64,000 nucleotides of DNA from Ctenosaura bakeri (taxonomy: Eukaryota; Chordata; Lepidosauria; Squamata; Iguanidae): the NCBI GenBank assembly GCA_948474755.1, contig CAOLHI010000391.1, positions 310,001 through 374,000 of the forward strand, in the 5' to 3' direction. The notes below the pieces were generated by a model. That model saw only the letters and a program-made list of their open reading frames with translations. It did no database searches and was not told where the DNA came from. The position numbers and the translations under genes were made by a program. Positions 34,195 through 44,489 of this stretch are shown one piece after another; the stretch's first letter is position 1; the number at the start of each line of letters is the position of its first letter.

Positions 34195-34560
34195 GGAGAG
34201 GTTATCCTCTATGTCCCATCAGTGAGGTCAATATACTGTGTAGGGACATGAAAGAGGGCCTTCTCAGCTATGGCACCTCATTTGTCAAATGCCCTCATCT
34301 CAGAGGCCCAACTGGCACCAACACTGGTTTTATTTAGGAGGTGAGTAAACAGCTGGCTGTTCATCAAGGCCTTTGGGCTTCACTGACTTCTCTCAAATGC
34401 TTATTCACATGGTTTGAAATTGTTTTAAATTGTGTTTAGTATATTTTCAGTTTATTTAAAGTATTTTTATTGTTTTTAATCTGTTTGTGTTGATTTTACT
34501 TGTAAGCTGCCCTGAGATCGTTTGATACAGGGTGGTGTAGAAATATTTTAACAACCACAA
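34195..34560 (+). mobile_element. L2-group LINE 3' end
   Basis: Sequence around GGGCCTTCTCAGCTATGGCA corresponds to the RxAFSAVAP stretch near the end of ORF2, followed by a TTTTAA-rich 3' UTR and the closing GCTGCCCTGAGATCGTTTGA ... GTGTAGAAATATTTTAAC. Diverged with stops. Confidence 0.6.
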
Positions 34561-34726
34561 CCACCACAGCAACAACAGTCTAGCAGTGAGAGTTTTCTGT
34601 ACATTTGAATGAAGGTCTGCATAACACCAGTCTGCAACTTCTTTGTTGCGCTATGAAGACTATCAAGAAGCAGGAAGAGTATCGGGTTAAAAAAAAACAA
34701 CAGTTGAAATTAAAATAGAAAATCAA

Positions 34727-34907
34727 GGCCATTTCTGCACTAGCCTGTTATAGTGCTATTGTTCCACTTTCAACATCCTATGGAATTCTGGGGTTTATAG
34801 TTTACTGAGACCCTGTAAATGTCCCTCCCTAAATTGCAAACCCTAGTATTCCGCAGGATGTTGAAAGCGGAATAATAGCACTATAACAGGCTAGTGTGGA
34901 AATGGCC
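34727..34907. mobile_element. Palindromic MITE, family D
   Basis: 181 bp from GGCCATTTCTGCACTAGCCT to AGGCTAGTGTGGAAATGGCC, flanked by CAA (34724-34726, 34908-34910). The two halves pair over nearly all their length around a short central spacer. A clean example for defining the family. Confidence 0.85.
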
Positions 34908-35060
34908 CAACTGGCATTATGAGATATATATAGAGAGAGATTATACTAAATGTCTTATTTTGCAATTTATATGTAGAGATTTGCAAATATAGCATTAAAG
35001 GCTATTTTTTAAAATTAATTCCTCTCACATTTGAAAAAAATAAGCAGAATTGTTGACTAA

Positions 35061-35090
35061 TTCTGTCTGTCTGTCTGTCTGTCTGTCTGC
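35061..35090 (+). repeat. (CTGT)n microsatellite
   Basis: About seven CTGT units. Confidence 0.9.
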
Positions 35091-35094
35091 ACTG

Positions 35095-35345
35095 GTGCAC
35101 ATGTGGTATTTAGAGCATTAAACCAAATCTTGAGTGATCCAGGCTGAAGTCTCCACTGAGCTTGCTGGGTGACCTTGCATTAGCATGTCTTGATCGGTCC
35201 CTCTTTCTCTCTCGCAGCCTGATCTCCTTCATAAGGTTGTTGTGTAGATAAAGGAGGGAGAAGGAGAGCAATATGTGTCACTTTGAGGTCACTGAAGGAA
35301 AAGTCCTGTATGTATGTGTGTGTAATTTAACTAACAAATAAAACG
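35095..35345 (+). mobile_element. tRNA-type SINE with L2-like tail, degraded
   Basis: GCTGGGTGACCTTGCATTAG, CATAAGGTTGTTGTGTAGAT and a tail around GAAGGAAAAGTCCTG follow the layout of the SINE at 35578-35790 but with more divergence. Confidence 0.5.
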
Positions 35346-35577
35346 AATAAAGAATACAGAATTACATTCTGTGGTAGTCACAGGGGCAGGGAGGAAGCAA
35401 GAGTCCAACAAATGGAACCTTGAGGTCTTGTAATTCCCCATCGCCCTTTGTTGAGAAGGACACCTAAATAATCAAAGGTGGAACTATACATTAGATGAAG
35501 TGTGTGGCTGCCCCAGCAACTTTGTGTCTAAATCTCCTCCCATTCATCTCTTTTGCATTATTGTTTTCTAGAATAAC

Positions 35578-35790
35578 TTGTAGTGGTTAGGCTGTTGGGC
35601 TGGTAGTTGGTCAACCATGTTCCCTCTTAGCCATAAAACCCGTTGGGAAATCTTGGGTCAGTCATTCTCTTACACGCTAAACTACTTCACAAGGTTGTTG
35701 GTAGGATCAAGTGGTGAAGAGGAGAGCTATTTATGCCATCTTGAGCCCATGGAAGGAAAAGTAAAGGTAAATATAATAAATAAATAAAGG
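35578..35790 (+). mobile_element. tRNA-derived SINE with L2-like tail
   Basis: Head TTGTAGTGGTTAGGCTGTTG (A-box-like), body GGGTCAGTCATTCTCTTACA and CACAAGGTTGTTGGTAGGAT, tail CTATTTATGCCATCTTGAGC, CCATGGAAGGAAAAG and (AATA)n. This is the common squamate SINE plan with a 3' end resembling L2, which suggests mobilisation by L2-type machinery. Confidence 0.65.
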
Positions 35791-36014
35791 GGTAATGGGG
35801 TAATCTATTACTTTTTGTGCAGCTCTCCAACCAAGGCTGCCTCAGAAATTAGTGCTGCATGTAACTATCAGCAACAACATGGAACTGAAAGCCAGCTGCT
35901 AGAAAGACGTAGCAAGATAAAGCCACTGTAATGCAGTCCACTTCAACCTGGGAGCCACCAGATGGTCTGATTGGTGTTAATAGAAAGCCAGCATGCTACC
36001 TTGATTTCTTCTGA

Positions 36015-36085
36015 TTTCAGAAGCTAAAAGCCTATAAGCTTGGGCCTTGTTAGACCACCTGGGAACACTGGGATCTCTGGATACA
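36015..36085 (+). mobile_element. Relic of a 5S rRNA-derived SINE (tentative)
   Basis: TGATTTCAGAAGCTAA, TGGGCCTTGTTAG and ACCACCTGGGAACACTGGGA resemble successive blocks of 5S rRNA (GATCTCGGAAGCTAA, GGCCTGGTTAG and the 3' end). The block between the last two is missing. Called on block order; could be chance. Confidence 0.4.
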
Positions 36086-36756
36086 GCTAGAAAAAAATCC
36101 AGCCTGGTCCTGGATAGTTGTTCCAGTCAAAGTTCCAAATATTAGATAAGTTAGCAGGGAAAGTCAGCTTTCTTTGTTCTTACTCTAAGAGAGTACAAGA
36201 ATGGGGGAAACTGTAGACCCAGTTACCTCTTTTGCATTTCTGTCTTGTGCATCTATGCCAAATATTTTCATTTGTTACATTTTTATTTCCCTCTTAAATG
36301 CTGTCTCTCAATTTATTTTCCTCCTGGACACCTGCATCTCCACTTCCTCTTGATCAGTTCTTCCAAAGATTTTCATTGTTAAGCACACAAAAGGGGTGGA
36401 GCAATCTTTGTCATCTCACTTTTTCTAGAAATGAAGATGATTATGGCTCCTGGAATCTTGGCACCACACACTTCGCGGTAGAGCACAATTACACAGATCC
36501 CCTCCACATACAAAAAGATGAAAAAAAAACCAGGACAACTGTCCATGTCAGCTGATGATACTTGCACTGCACCAATTGCTAGCCCCTCCCCATCATCTGC
36601 CACTGCCAATGATTGCTGGCAGCTTCCATGTTAGTGGACAGTGAGTCCAGCCAAAGTTTTATCATGAGCATTAAAGGCAGTTCTTAAAAATGCTGAATCC
36701 TACCCTTCCTCCAATAAGCGCAGCAGTTTGGATGGCTGCTTTAAAATTCTGACTAA

Positions 36757-37145
36757 GGCCATTTCTGCACTACACTGGCCATTTCCGCACTACACTGGCC
36801 ATTTCCGCACTGGACTGTTGTAGCGCTATGATTGCATTTTCAACCTCCTATGGAATCCTGGGGTTTGCATTTTAGGGCCAGTTGGCCCCTCCCTAAACTG
36901 CAAACCCTAGGATTCCATAGGAGGTTGAAAGTGCAATCATAGCGCTACAACAGTCCAGTGTGGAAATGGCCAACTGTTATAGTGCTATTATTCCACTTTC
37001 AACACTCTTTGGAATCTGGGGGGGGGCGCATTTGAGAATTCTTAGCCAGGGGACTCTTTGGCCTCAGTAAACTACAAACCTCTGAATTCCACAGGATGTT
37101 GAAAGTGGAATAATAGCACTATAACAGTGTAGGGTGGAAATGACC
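36757..37145. mobile_element. Palindromic MITE, family D, with a nested second copy
   Basis: The outer element runs from GGCCATTTCTGCACTACACT to GGGTGGAAATGACC and is flanked by TAA (36754-36756, 37146-37148). Its left terminal repeat is interrupted after 20 bases by another terminal copy and then a complete inner element (36797-36971); the outer sequence resumes at ACTGTTATAGTGCTATTATT. Right of the insertion the outer palindrome is intact. Confidence 0.75.
36797..36971. mobile_element. Palindromic MITE, family D (inner, younger copy)
   Basis: 175 bp from GGCCATTTCCGCACTGGACT to AGTCCAGTGTGGAAATGGCC with very well matched halves (TAGCGCTATGATTGCATTTT versus AGTGCAATCATAGCGCTA). It is preceded by an extra 20-base terminus (36777-36796). 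ACT precedes the insertion and AACT follows it, so the target duplication has one extra base or the edge is off by one. Confidence 0.75.
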
Positions 37146-37148
37146 TAA

Positions 37149-38407
37149 GATCCATGAATGGATTCAATGACTACTCTTTTGTTGGATGCCAATAGCAAAT
37201 GCCAAGATGCCTACAAAAAAAAAAAAGAAGAAGAAGAAGCACGTGTTGTATGTTATCTACTTTCTGCCATATAGAATGTTATTTCCATTTCTATTGTTTC
37301 CTCAGGAAAACCTTGTATTCTAATTCCATTATTTTTTATGTTGAAACACTGATGCAATTATCTTAAACATAATCACAAAAGATAGGATCCCTCCTCACTC
37401 CCATCCCAAATATTTATTACTTGTGTTTTTGCTGCTGCTGTCTTGAAATTCTGCAGCAAATTCTCTCACCCATTCAGACAGCCTATCTCTGTTTCATTTC
37501 CTATGCCTGAATAATCTGAAAAATGTACTAGCGTTCTATCAACCAAGGTCTCTTTTTTTACTGATAAAATGCATGGTGGAAGTGAATAATTTGTCAAACC
37601 TCCCTATCCCTAAACAAAAGGATAGCTGCAAATCAAAATAAAAAAGCATTCTCAATTAGAGTTCTCACTCCAGAAAGGAAAGGGTCATCCCCATGAACAC
37701 TTTCTCCGACTTCCATGAGTAAGCATATGCTCTTCCTATCATTACCAGAAAGGAAATGGAGAAGATAGCATGTGCAGCTACAAGATGGAGGAGCAGCGGG
37801 AGGAGGGAGGAAGAATATAATGAAATCTCTTCAGTGATAAATTGCTTCTGTTTTAGAAATGGGAGAGAAGAAACCGAAATATGCTGACCGTATTGTAAAG
37901 TTCATCCTCGATGCAAATTGCCTTTCTTTCTTTTAAAATAATAATAAACAGTATACATTCTGCAATCAAAATTAATTGCTGCACAATTACATGATGCAAA
38001 CATTAACAATAAGGATTAAATGGATTTCATCCCAGGACTCTGGCCTTTGCTCTGAGCGTTGACTCAGGAGGACATTGCAGTTGAGGGACTACTGCCAAGA
38101 TTATTTTTTTCAGCAAGGACAACTGCGTAGGAAAGGGAGGAAGGTAAGGGGGAGATCTAGGTGTTATATGGAAAAGTATCCTGTGGTAACAAGCACCCAG
38201 AAACTTGCCTTTCTCTGGGAGTAACTAATAAACTTGTGGGAAGAACTAGCAAACTATTTTGCTGGATGGGTGTAAACCAAGGGCAACTGCACAGGAGAGG
38301 GGTGGGTATTTTTTCCCATCTTTGCTCACTTACCAAACCCCACCAATCTGTTTGGCATGCTGAAGGGCTGCCATGTCACTTCTGGCTGCCATTTTGGCTA
38401 ATTTTCA
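37149..38407. other. Unannotated sequence
   Basis: No gene or repeat family recognised apart from an A-rich (AAG)n run near 37210-37240. Confidence 0.4.
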
Positions 38408-38455
38408 GCCTGCCTGCCTGCCTTCCTGCCTTCCTTCCTTCCTTCCTTCCTTCTT
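38408..38455 (+). repeat. (CTGC)n(CTTC)n microsatellite
   Basis: CCTG units then CTTC units immediately to the left of the inverted LTR. A plus-strand frame, 38161-38529, runs through it and is an artefact. Confidence 0.85.
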
Positions 38456-38456
38456 C

Positions 38457-39010
38457 TGTTACCCTGAAACTGGGGGTGTCCCGTGAGGGGTGCCCACTTG
38501 CCAATCAAGACCAAATTTGGGGGAATTAGAACTCAGAGCACTGACTTGACTTGCAAAAGGCAGGGTAACTTAGCGAGATCTTTTAACCCAACGTCTACGG
38601 CTTCCGGGCAATGAGCAAGCCAGGTTACAATGAAAATAACTTTATTAAACATAAACAGAGTGAATCAAACACACACGCACGCTAGCTAACTAAAGGAATG
38701 AAGAGAAGAGAATTGGGGAAACAGCAGGTGATATGACACTTGATTACGATGTCCTGTAGAATCTGAAGCGATGAATGATGGGGCTCAGTGCTGGGTGCTG
38801 AGGGGAACTCTTGAAGAGGGGATGCCGAACTCTGACCACTTTCTTCACAGATGAAGACTTATCCTTTTGTTTGGCTTTGGCTTGAATACTATAGACCTCT
38901 TGAGTATAGACATTGAGTGTTTTGTAGATATTGTTATGTGGTGAGTCTACACATAGCTATATTGAGTTGATTCAGTGGCTCTACTCCAGTTGGGACTAAC
39001 AAAAAGACCT
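38457..39010 (-). mobile_element. Solo LTR, antisense (copy 3)
   Basis: On the minus strand this reads a U3-like region, a polyadenylation signal (reverse of 38641-38646), GATCTC-GC-TAAGTTACCC (reverse of 38563-38580) and an end in TCAGGGTAACA at 38457. The GATCTC...AAGTTACCC block and the GGGTAACA terminus are shared with the LTRs at 4760-5439 and 20940-21471. The right edge is placed near CTAACA at about 39001-39010. No target duplication could be read and no internal genes are adjacent. Confidence 0.5.
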
Positions 39011-39046
39011 AGGCTTATATTAGTGGGAACTTCTGGATTTTCCATT

Positions 39047-39560
39047 ATCGTTGTTATTATTGTTGTTAAATGCTATCACGTTGCCTAAGACTTATGGTAA
39101 CCCTATAAAGGAGAAACCTCTTGTCACTTTTTTTAACAACAGCTCTCCTCAGGCTTTGCAAACTCAGGGCCATGGGTTCTTTGACTGGGTCTATCTATCC
39201 ATGTGTAATGTGGTCTTCCACTTTTCCTACTGCCTTCCATCTTACCAGGCACTGTTGTCTTTTCAAATGAGTGATGTCTTCATATGATGTGTCAAAAGTA
39301 CAGCAGGCTCAGTTTAGACATCTTGGCTTCTAAAGAAGATTTCAGGCTTGATTTGCTCTTTGACCAATTTATGTGATTTTTTTTGTAGTCTGTGGTATCT
39401 GTAGAAATTTCCTTCAGCACCACATTTCAGATGAATTTATTATCTTATTAGCTTTCTTCTCTGTCCAGCTTTTATAAACATACATAGAAATTGGAAACAC
39501 AATGGCAAGGGCTATTTTTTGATGAGGAAGAGAATGGGTGATGATGATGATGGACGTATC
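39047..39560 (-). mobile_element. Bov-B (RTE) LINE 3' end, antisense
   Basis: From the left: TTGTTGTTAAATGCTATCAC (inverted tail), then CTTTGCAAACTCAGGGCCAT, GACTGGGTCTATCTATCC, TGTCTTTTCAAATGAGTGA and CAGCTTTTATAAACATACAT. This is the order of the antisense Bov-B 3' end. Reverse-complement translation gives WCWRKFLQIPQTTKK and related segments of the ORF2 C-terminus with stops. 5'-truncated pseudogene. Confidence 0.75.
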
Positions 39561-40399
39561 CTTACACTTGCTCCCTATTTATTTCTGAGCTCAGTTCAGG
39601 GTGCTCTAGCAGATTCATCCTATGTAACACTTCCAGATAGATAGGTGTAGCAGTTCATGTGGAAAGGGATGAGAAGGATCGTGATTCACTGCTTCTTCCC
39701 TTGACCCCTGTTTTTTATATAAACATCGTCTCCATGTTTTTTTCTGGCAAGACTCTTGTGTACCCCAGAGCTCCATGAAACCTCAACATCCAGCAGCTTC
39801 ACATTTTTCTCATCAGGACACCTCTGTTCAGGGGTCTCTGATGGCTTCCATATCAGTGCAAAGGCAAATCTCTGCTGGGTTTTACTCTGAACTTTAAAAG
39901 AGCTACCCAAGGTACTGAGCTCTATCCCCCAAGAATTTTGGCACTCTGGGTAGCTCCTTAAAAGTCTGGAGTAAACAGAAAGAAAAAGAAAAAAGTTTAG
40001 AGTAAAACCTGGAACAGATTCACTGCCCCACTGTCATGAAAGCCACCAGCTGCCATGGGTTTCTGTGTAATGGATGGGAATGGATGGGAAAATGCATATA
40101 TGCTGAATATCTGTTGATTATGCAGCTATTGAAGGTACAACTCACTGTCAGGAAAAAAGCAGCAATTCTACAGATATGTCAAGAGAGCTTCATGCCTTTA
40201 TATCAGAGACTAGGCATTCCTGGTCAGGTTTGCTCTAGCAATGCCTAATATATCACAGCCTTTCACCTTTAACATGCCAAAGAAACTGATATTGCTAGTT
40301 TCCTAAATTCACAACCAGACAATTCATTGTAATTCAGTTATCACAAACAGCAAATAAATAATAGACTTCAAACACTTTCCCTTAGAACTCTTCTTGTTC
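39561..40399. other. Unannotated sequence
   Basis: No gene or repeat family recognised. Confidence 0.4.
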
Positions 40400-40635
40400 A
40401 TGTTGTGTACCTTCAAGTCATTTTCTGGCTTAAGGAGGCCCTAAGGTGAATATATCACAGGGTTTTCTTGACACGATATGTTCATAGGGGGATTGCTGTT
40501 GTCTTCCTTTACGGCTTCTGAGAGAGTGTGACTTGCCCAAGCTCATCCAATAGGTCTTCATGGCTAAGCAAAGATCTGAACTCTGCTTTCCAGGATCCCT
40601 GGTCCAACATTCAAATCACTATGCCACACTGGCTC
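40400..40635 (-). mobile_element. tRNA-derived SINE with Bov-B-like tail, antisense
   Basis: TGTTGTGTACCTTCAAGTCA (tail), CCCTAAGGTGAATATATCAC, GATTGCTGTTGTCTTCC, TTCATGGCTAAGCAAAGATC, TGAACTCTGCTTTCCAGGAT and CACTATGCCACACTGGCTC (head) match the family in reverse order. Full length but diverged. Confidence 0.7.
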
Positions 40636-40804
40636 ACTTGGAAACCCTACCCTTCTCCATAGCTTCAGCACTCTGGGTACTACTTTTAAGTTTAAACTAA
40701 AACCTCACAGATATTCACAGACCCACACACATACCACTGGCATGGAAGCCAGCAACCACTACTGCAAAGAATTACTCACTTCCTTTCCTTGTGTGTATAT
40801 AATG

Positions 40805-40880
40805 AGGCAGCTCCCAGAACTCTTGTAATAGCTGAGAGATTTTGGAAGTTGTAGTCCAAAAAGTAACTTTTCCATAGTAT
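40805..40880. mobile_element. Half copy of inverted-repeat element family X
   Basis: AGCTCCCAGAACTCTTG ... GGAAGTTGTAGTCCAAAAAG ... TAACTTTTCCATAG matches one arm of the fold-back at 25227-25320. Confidence 0.45.
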
Positions 40881-40889
40881 GATTGTACA

Positions 40890-41409
40890 TACACATGCAC
40901 ACATGTGTTTAGATCCACTTCAATAGGTTGGGACTTTAAAAAAAAAAGTTCTACATGAGTTCCTGAGAGCTGCCAATTGCTCCAGAAAGAGAGTTGTAAC
41001 AATTACAAAAATGAACAAGAGGCACTTAGTAGTTTGAGAGTAAACTTTAAGAGTGCTGCACTTAATATGACAGAAATCTATCTATATGCATGCCTTTTCC
41101 CTCTGAAAGTCCTAGAAAGTGCCACAGGAAACTGCTAAGAGGCTTCTAAGAGAAGATCAACAATTTGAGAGGGTGTAGACCAGTGGCTATTCAACACTTC
41201 AGAACATTCATTAGCATTGTGTCTCTTGGGAAGCTGATTTCCACCCTACCTAAAAATCGTAGTTTCAGAGACACCCTTTATGAATGGCTGCAGGAACTCC
41301 AATCACACATGCACTGTCTTATCTCCGTGAGGCCCTGGTGGAATGTATGTAATTATTCTGAAAACAAAATCCTATGTTGGATTTAGAATTAGTCCTGTAC
41401 AGTAGGCCC
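40890..41409. other. Unannotated sequence
   Basis: No gene or repeat family recognised. Confidence 0.4.
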
Positions 41410-41429
41410 ATTGAGTTGAACTCCAGGAG

Positions 41430-41612
41430 GTCTGAATACCATAAAAACACCAGATCCCATCTGATCTTGAAAGCTACTCAGGGTCAATCTTGGTTAGTGT
41501 TCTGATGAGAGTCTGGCAAGTTATACCAAGCAATAGGCAATATTTCAGAAGAAGGCAAACCACCTCTATTCCTTACCTAGACTATTTTTTACCTAAAAAC
41601 AACAGCAACAAC
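41430..41612 (+). mobile_element. 5S rRNA-derived SINE
   Basis: CCAGATCCCATCTGATCTTG, AAAGCTACTCAGGGTCAATC, TTGGTTAGTGTTCTGATGAG and AGTCTGGCAAG align in order with 5S rRNA (CCGATCTCGTCTGATCTCGG, AAGCTAAGCAGGGTC, CTGGTTAGTACTTGGATGGG, AGACCGCC). The SINE body GGCAAACCACCTCTATTCC follows and ends in an AAC-rich tail. This is the 5S-type SINE known from squamates, not a 5S gene. Confidence 0.75.
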
Positions 41613-41623
41613 ACTATGAAATT

Positions 41624-41813
41624 CATAGTGTAGTGGCTTGAGCGTTGGACTATGACCCTGAAGACCAGGGTTTGATTCCCCACTTGGACATGGAAACCCA
41701 CTGGGTGACCTTGGACACATCACACATTCTCAGCCCCAAAAGACCGCATGATAGGTTCTTCTTAGGGTCACCATAAGTTGGAAACAACTTGCAGGCAACA
41801 GCAATAGCAATAA
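41624..41813 (+). mobile_element. tRNA-derived SINE with Bov-B-like tail
   Basis: CATAGTGTAGTGGCTTGAGC (A box region), AGGGTTTGATTCCCCAC (B box), GGTGACCTTGGACACATCAC, CTCAGCCCCAAAAGACC, and tail GGGTCACCATAAGTTGGAAA, CAACTTGCAGGCAACAGC. Full length. It lies directly between the 5S SINE and the CORE-like SINE, giving three SINEs in a row. Confidence 0.8.
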
Positions 41814-41817
41814 TAGT

Positions 41818-42016
41818 TATCTTTCTACACTGCTTATCAGTGCAAAGCACTCCCTAAGCAGTATATAATGTTAGCTAACTGCCCCCAACAAGGTGGGTAC
41901 TCATTTTACTGACCTATGGAAGGATGGAAGGGCAAGTCAACCTGGAGCCCGACAGGATTGAACTCACAACGTTGTGGCGGCAGTACCAGCATTTAACCAC
42001 TGCACCACCAAGGCAC
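41818..42016 (-). mobile_element. tRNA-derived CORE-like SINE, antisense
   Basis: On the minus strand: GCCTTGGTGGTGCAGTGGTT (A box), GTTGTGAGTTCAATCCTGTC (B box), GGCTCCAGGTTGACTTGCCC, CCATCCTTCCATAGGTCAGT, AAAATGAGTACCCACCTTGT, and tail TATACTGCTTAGGGAGTGC. A second copy is at 47836-48026. Confidence 0.75.
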
Positions 42017-42162
42017 ACAACAACAACAGACTAAAATGGCCTACAGCTACAAAAAACATGATGAAATTGCCACCAACCCCCCCAGAGGTCATTGAGAGGC
42101 AAAATGAGGAACCATCTTTTCATTCTTTTTCTTGAGTTGGCCATGGGCAGAACACGTGTCTG

Positions 42163-42165
42163 ACA

Positions 42166-42188
<23 letters not shown>
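42163..42188 (+). repeat. (CA)n microsatellite
   Basis: About 13 CA units. Confidence 0.9.
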
Positions 42189-42196
<8 letters not shown>

Positions 42197-42656
42197 GTTT
42201 TGAAATCTTACTTTTTGTTTTAAAAATGTAATAGGTAATTTCATGCTGGGTAGCAAAAATGAGTCATTTGCAGCACTCATTTGAATTATGCAGAAGAGGT
42301 GACTTGAGCTTCTGGAATGCAGACACATTGTTTGTAATTGTCAGTAATGCACATTCTGGTACACTTTATTATCTATGTTCCAAATCAGAAAAGTGGCAGC
42401 CTGTTGTTGAGATCGTATTTAAAATTATGTAGCTAGGCTTTATTAAATACTTTCCCCCCAAATTCTTCCAATTATAACGGCACCTAGGGTTGCCAGAATG
42501 AAAACTGGAAGCACCTTCCCCTCAACTAGGAAAGGGAATTTCAGCAAGTGTTGCTTGTTGCCTGGTTGTATAACAAAAAACACCTGCTGTAACTTCCTCT
42601 TCTACACAGCCATTAAAGGCACAGGAGCCCTCTCCAGTTTTCACTCTGGCAACTCT

Positions 42657-43112
42657 GGGCTTTTTTGCACTTTGGGGGGAAAATGGGGTGTTCTGATACT
42701 TACTGGGCTGGCGCGCTCCCTCTGCTGATGCAGGCTGATCCAGAGCAGTGCGTGCCCGTGCTACACACTTCTCCGGGGACGAAAATGGCGCTTTCCAGTT
42801 GGTGGAGGCTCTCCACCAACTGGAGAAGCTCGCCAGCCTAAAGCACACCCCCGGAAGATTTGCAGCCTCGCACTGGTGTGAGCCTGCAAATCTACACATT
42901 AGCGCAGTGACAGACTGGGGCACACTGTGCTATTGAAAGACCTCTTTTAAGCGGTCTTTCAATAGCACGGCGAACCACCAGTTCTGGTCATTTTGGAGCG
43001 GGCTGAAGTCAGGACATACATAAAGTAGTCTGGACCCAGTTCGCCCCCAAGTGCAAACGTCTTCACTGGAGGATGCTCTGCCTCGTCACTAAATCAAAGT
43101 GTGGGAAAAGCC
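42657..43112. mobile_element. Non-autonomous multi-hairpin DNA transposon, family A (copy A2)
   Basis: 456 bp from GGGCTTTTTTGCACTTTG to CAAAGTGTGGGAAAAGCC, flanked by TCT (42654-42656, 43113-43115). It is the inverse of A1 (10164) and the same orientation as A3 (52136), with the same hairpins including GCTATTGAAAGACC ... GGTCTTTCAATAGC near 42930-42967. Some CpG sites seen in A3 are TG or CA here, indicating greater age. Minus frame 42522-42923 is not a gene. Confidence 0.8.
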
Positions 43113-43554
43113 TCTGATTGACACCTGATTACTATCAAACAAAGGGAAGCATTTGGAACTTACTATATTGGCTTTTGAGCAAAAAGGCCATAGACTACAC
43201 AGGCATAGAACAGAGTGCATTCCTATGTTAGGGTTTTAACACTACTATGGAGTTTATATTCTGCTACCAGTGGTACAGTATGAAATGGCACCATGAAAGA
43301 TTGTTTACATATCAGACACTTTGACTTTCTATAGGATCAGCCGAATAAATTTTGCTGCTTGAAGCAAAAGGCAAGATGGCACCTCTTCCCATTTCAAATG
43401 CTAATGCCATCTGGACCAATACTTGAATCATATTTCACCAATAGAGATGGGCAAAGAGACAGCTCTAAGAGTGAAAAAGTTGTTTATTGGCATCATAGCT
43501 ACAATTTTAGACAGCAGCTCTTTACTTTCGACATCTCTATGGGTAACCAAATTG

Positions 43555-43700
43555 ATCATGTTGTTGTTCAATTCTTTCCAGTCATTTCAAATTTATGGCA
43601 ACCCTAAGGCAACCCTAGATGAGGTTTTCTTGGGGAGGGGAGGAGGATCTCCAGGGTCATAGTCCAATGCTCAAACCACTACACCACAATGGGTCTCATA
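43555..43700 (-). mobile_element. tRNA-derived SINE with Bov-B-like tail, antisense, internally deleted
   Basis: TTGTTGTTCAATTCTTTCCA, GTCATTTCAAATTTATGGCA and ACCCTAAGGCAACCCTAG (tail and repeated body) join to CATAGTCCAATGCTCAAACC and ACTACACCACAATGGG (head). The middle third is missing. Confidence 0.65.
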
Positions 43701-44489
43701 ATAATCACACTACCCCCCCCCTCCAATATTTGTTACCTGAAATAATTGTCTCACTTTGTCATAAGGAAAGACAGGTCTTGTTTGCCAAGTGCAAAGGCTG
43801 TACCAGACAGCTGGTATTTACATTTGTAAGATTTCTAATGGGCTTTAAAATAACAGGTGGCATTGGATGCTGCTGAAGGAACAATGATGCTGAAACAGAC
43901 CCATCAGTTCTTTCACTTATACCAACACAACACTTAAAGACATCTCCCCTCCCCCCAACTCATGGCTAGTGTTATTCTGATACAGGCCCTTGACTAAGCA
44001 TCCTTTTTCTTTGAAGGAAAAATGCTGTTAACATCTGTAGCTGCCTACCAAGCGGCTTTGAACTGGAGGCCTCAGGCAAGCTAATTTGGGACCTGTGAGA
44101 AGAGCAGATGCTGCTTCATTTGCTAGTGCCATCACTAGCTTATCCTGGGCTCTTTAAATATACAATGCATTCCAGCAGCAATGCATAGTATAATTATTTA
44201 TAATCTCACAGAACAAAATTTTATAATTCATTCCTCACTTCACTCCAAAAGAAATTCATTCAAAAACTTCAAACTATTTTGAGAATCAAATAATACGTTA
44301 ATTTATTTTTAGAACAGCCCGTCTCTGAAAATGTTAGGGACTGAACTGGAATTCAAGTGCTAGAATTGATCATTTAGTTGGCTGTGCATCTGAAAGGTCT
44401 GCTTCTCAGTGTTAAAGTAAATGGTATGAGGAAAAGACAAGGATGACTAATCTGGTGAAGGTAGAAAGGCTTGAGGAAACCCTTCAACA
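43701..44489. other. Unannotated sequence
   Basis: No gene or repeat family recognised. Confidence 0.4.

Noticed and set aside
38161..38529. A 122-residue frame as a small gene
   Set aside because: It runs through a CTGC/CTTC microsatellite and into an inverted LTR.
41448..41520. A 5S rRNA gene
   Set aside because: Only part of 5S is present, it is diverged, and a SINE body with Bov-B-like tail follows.
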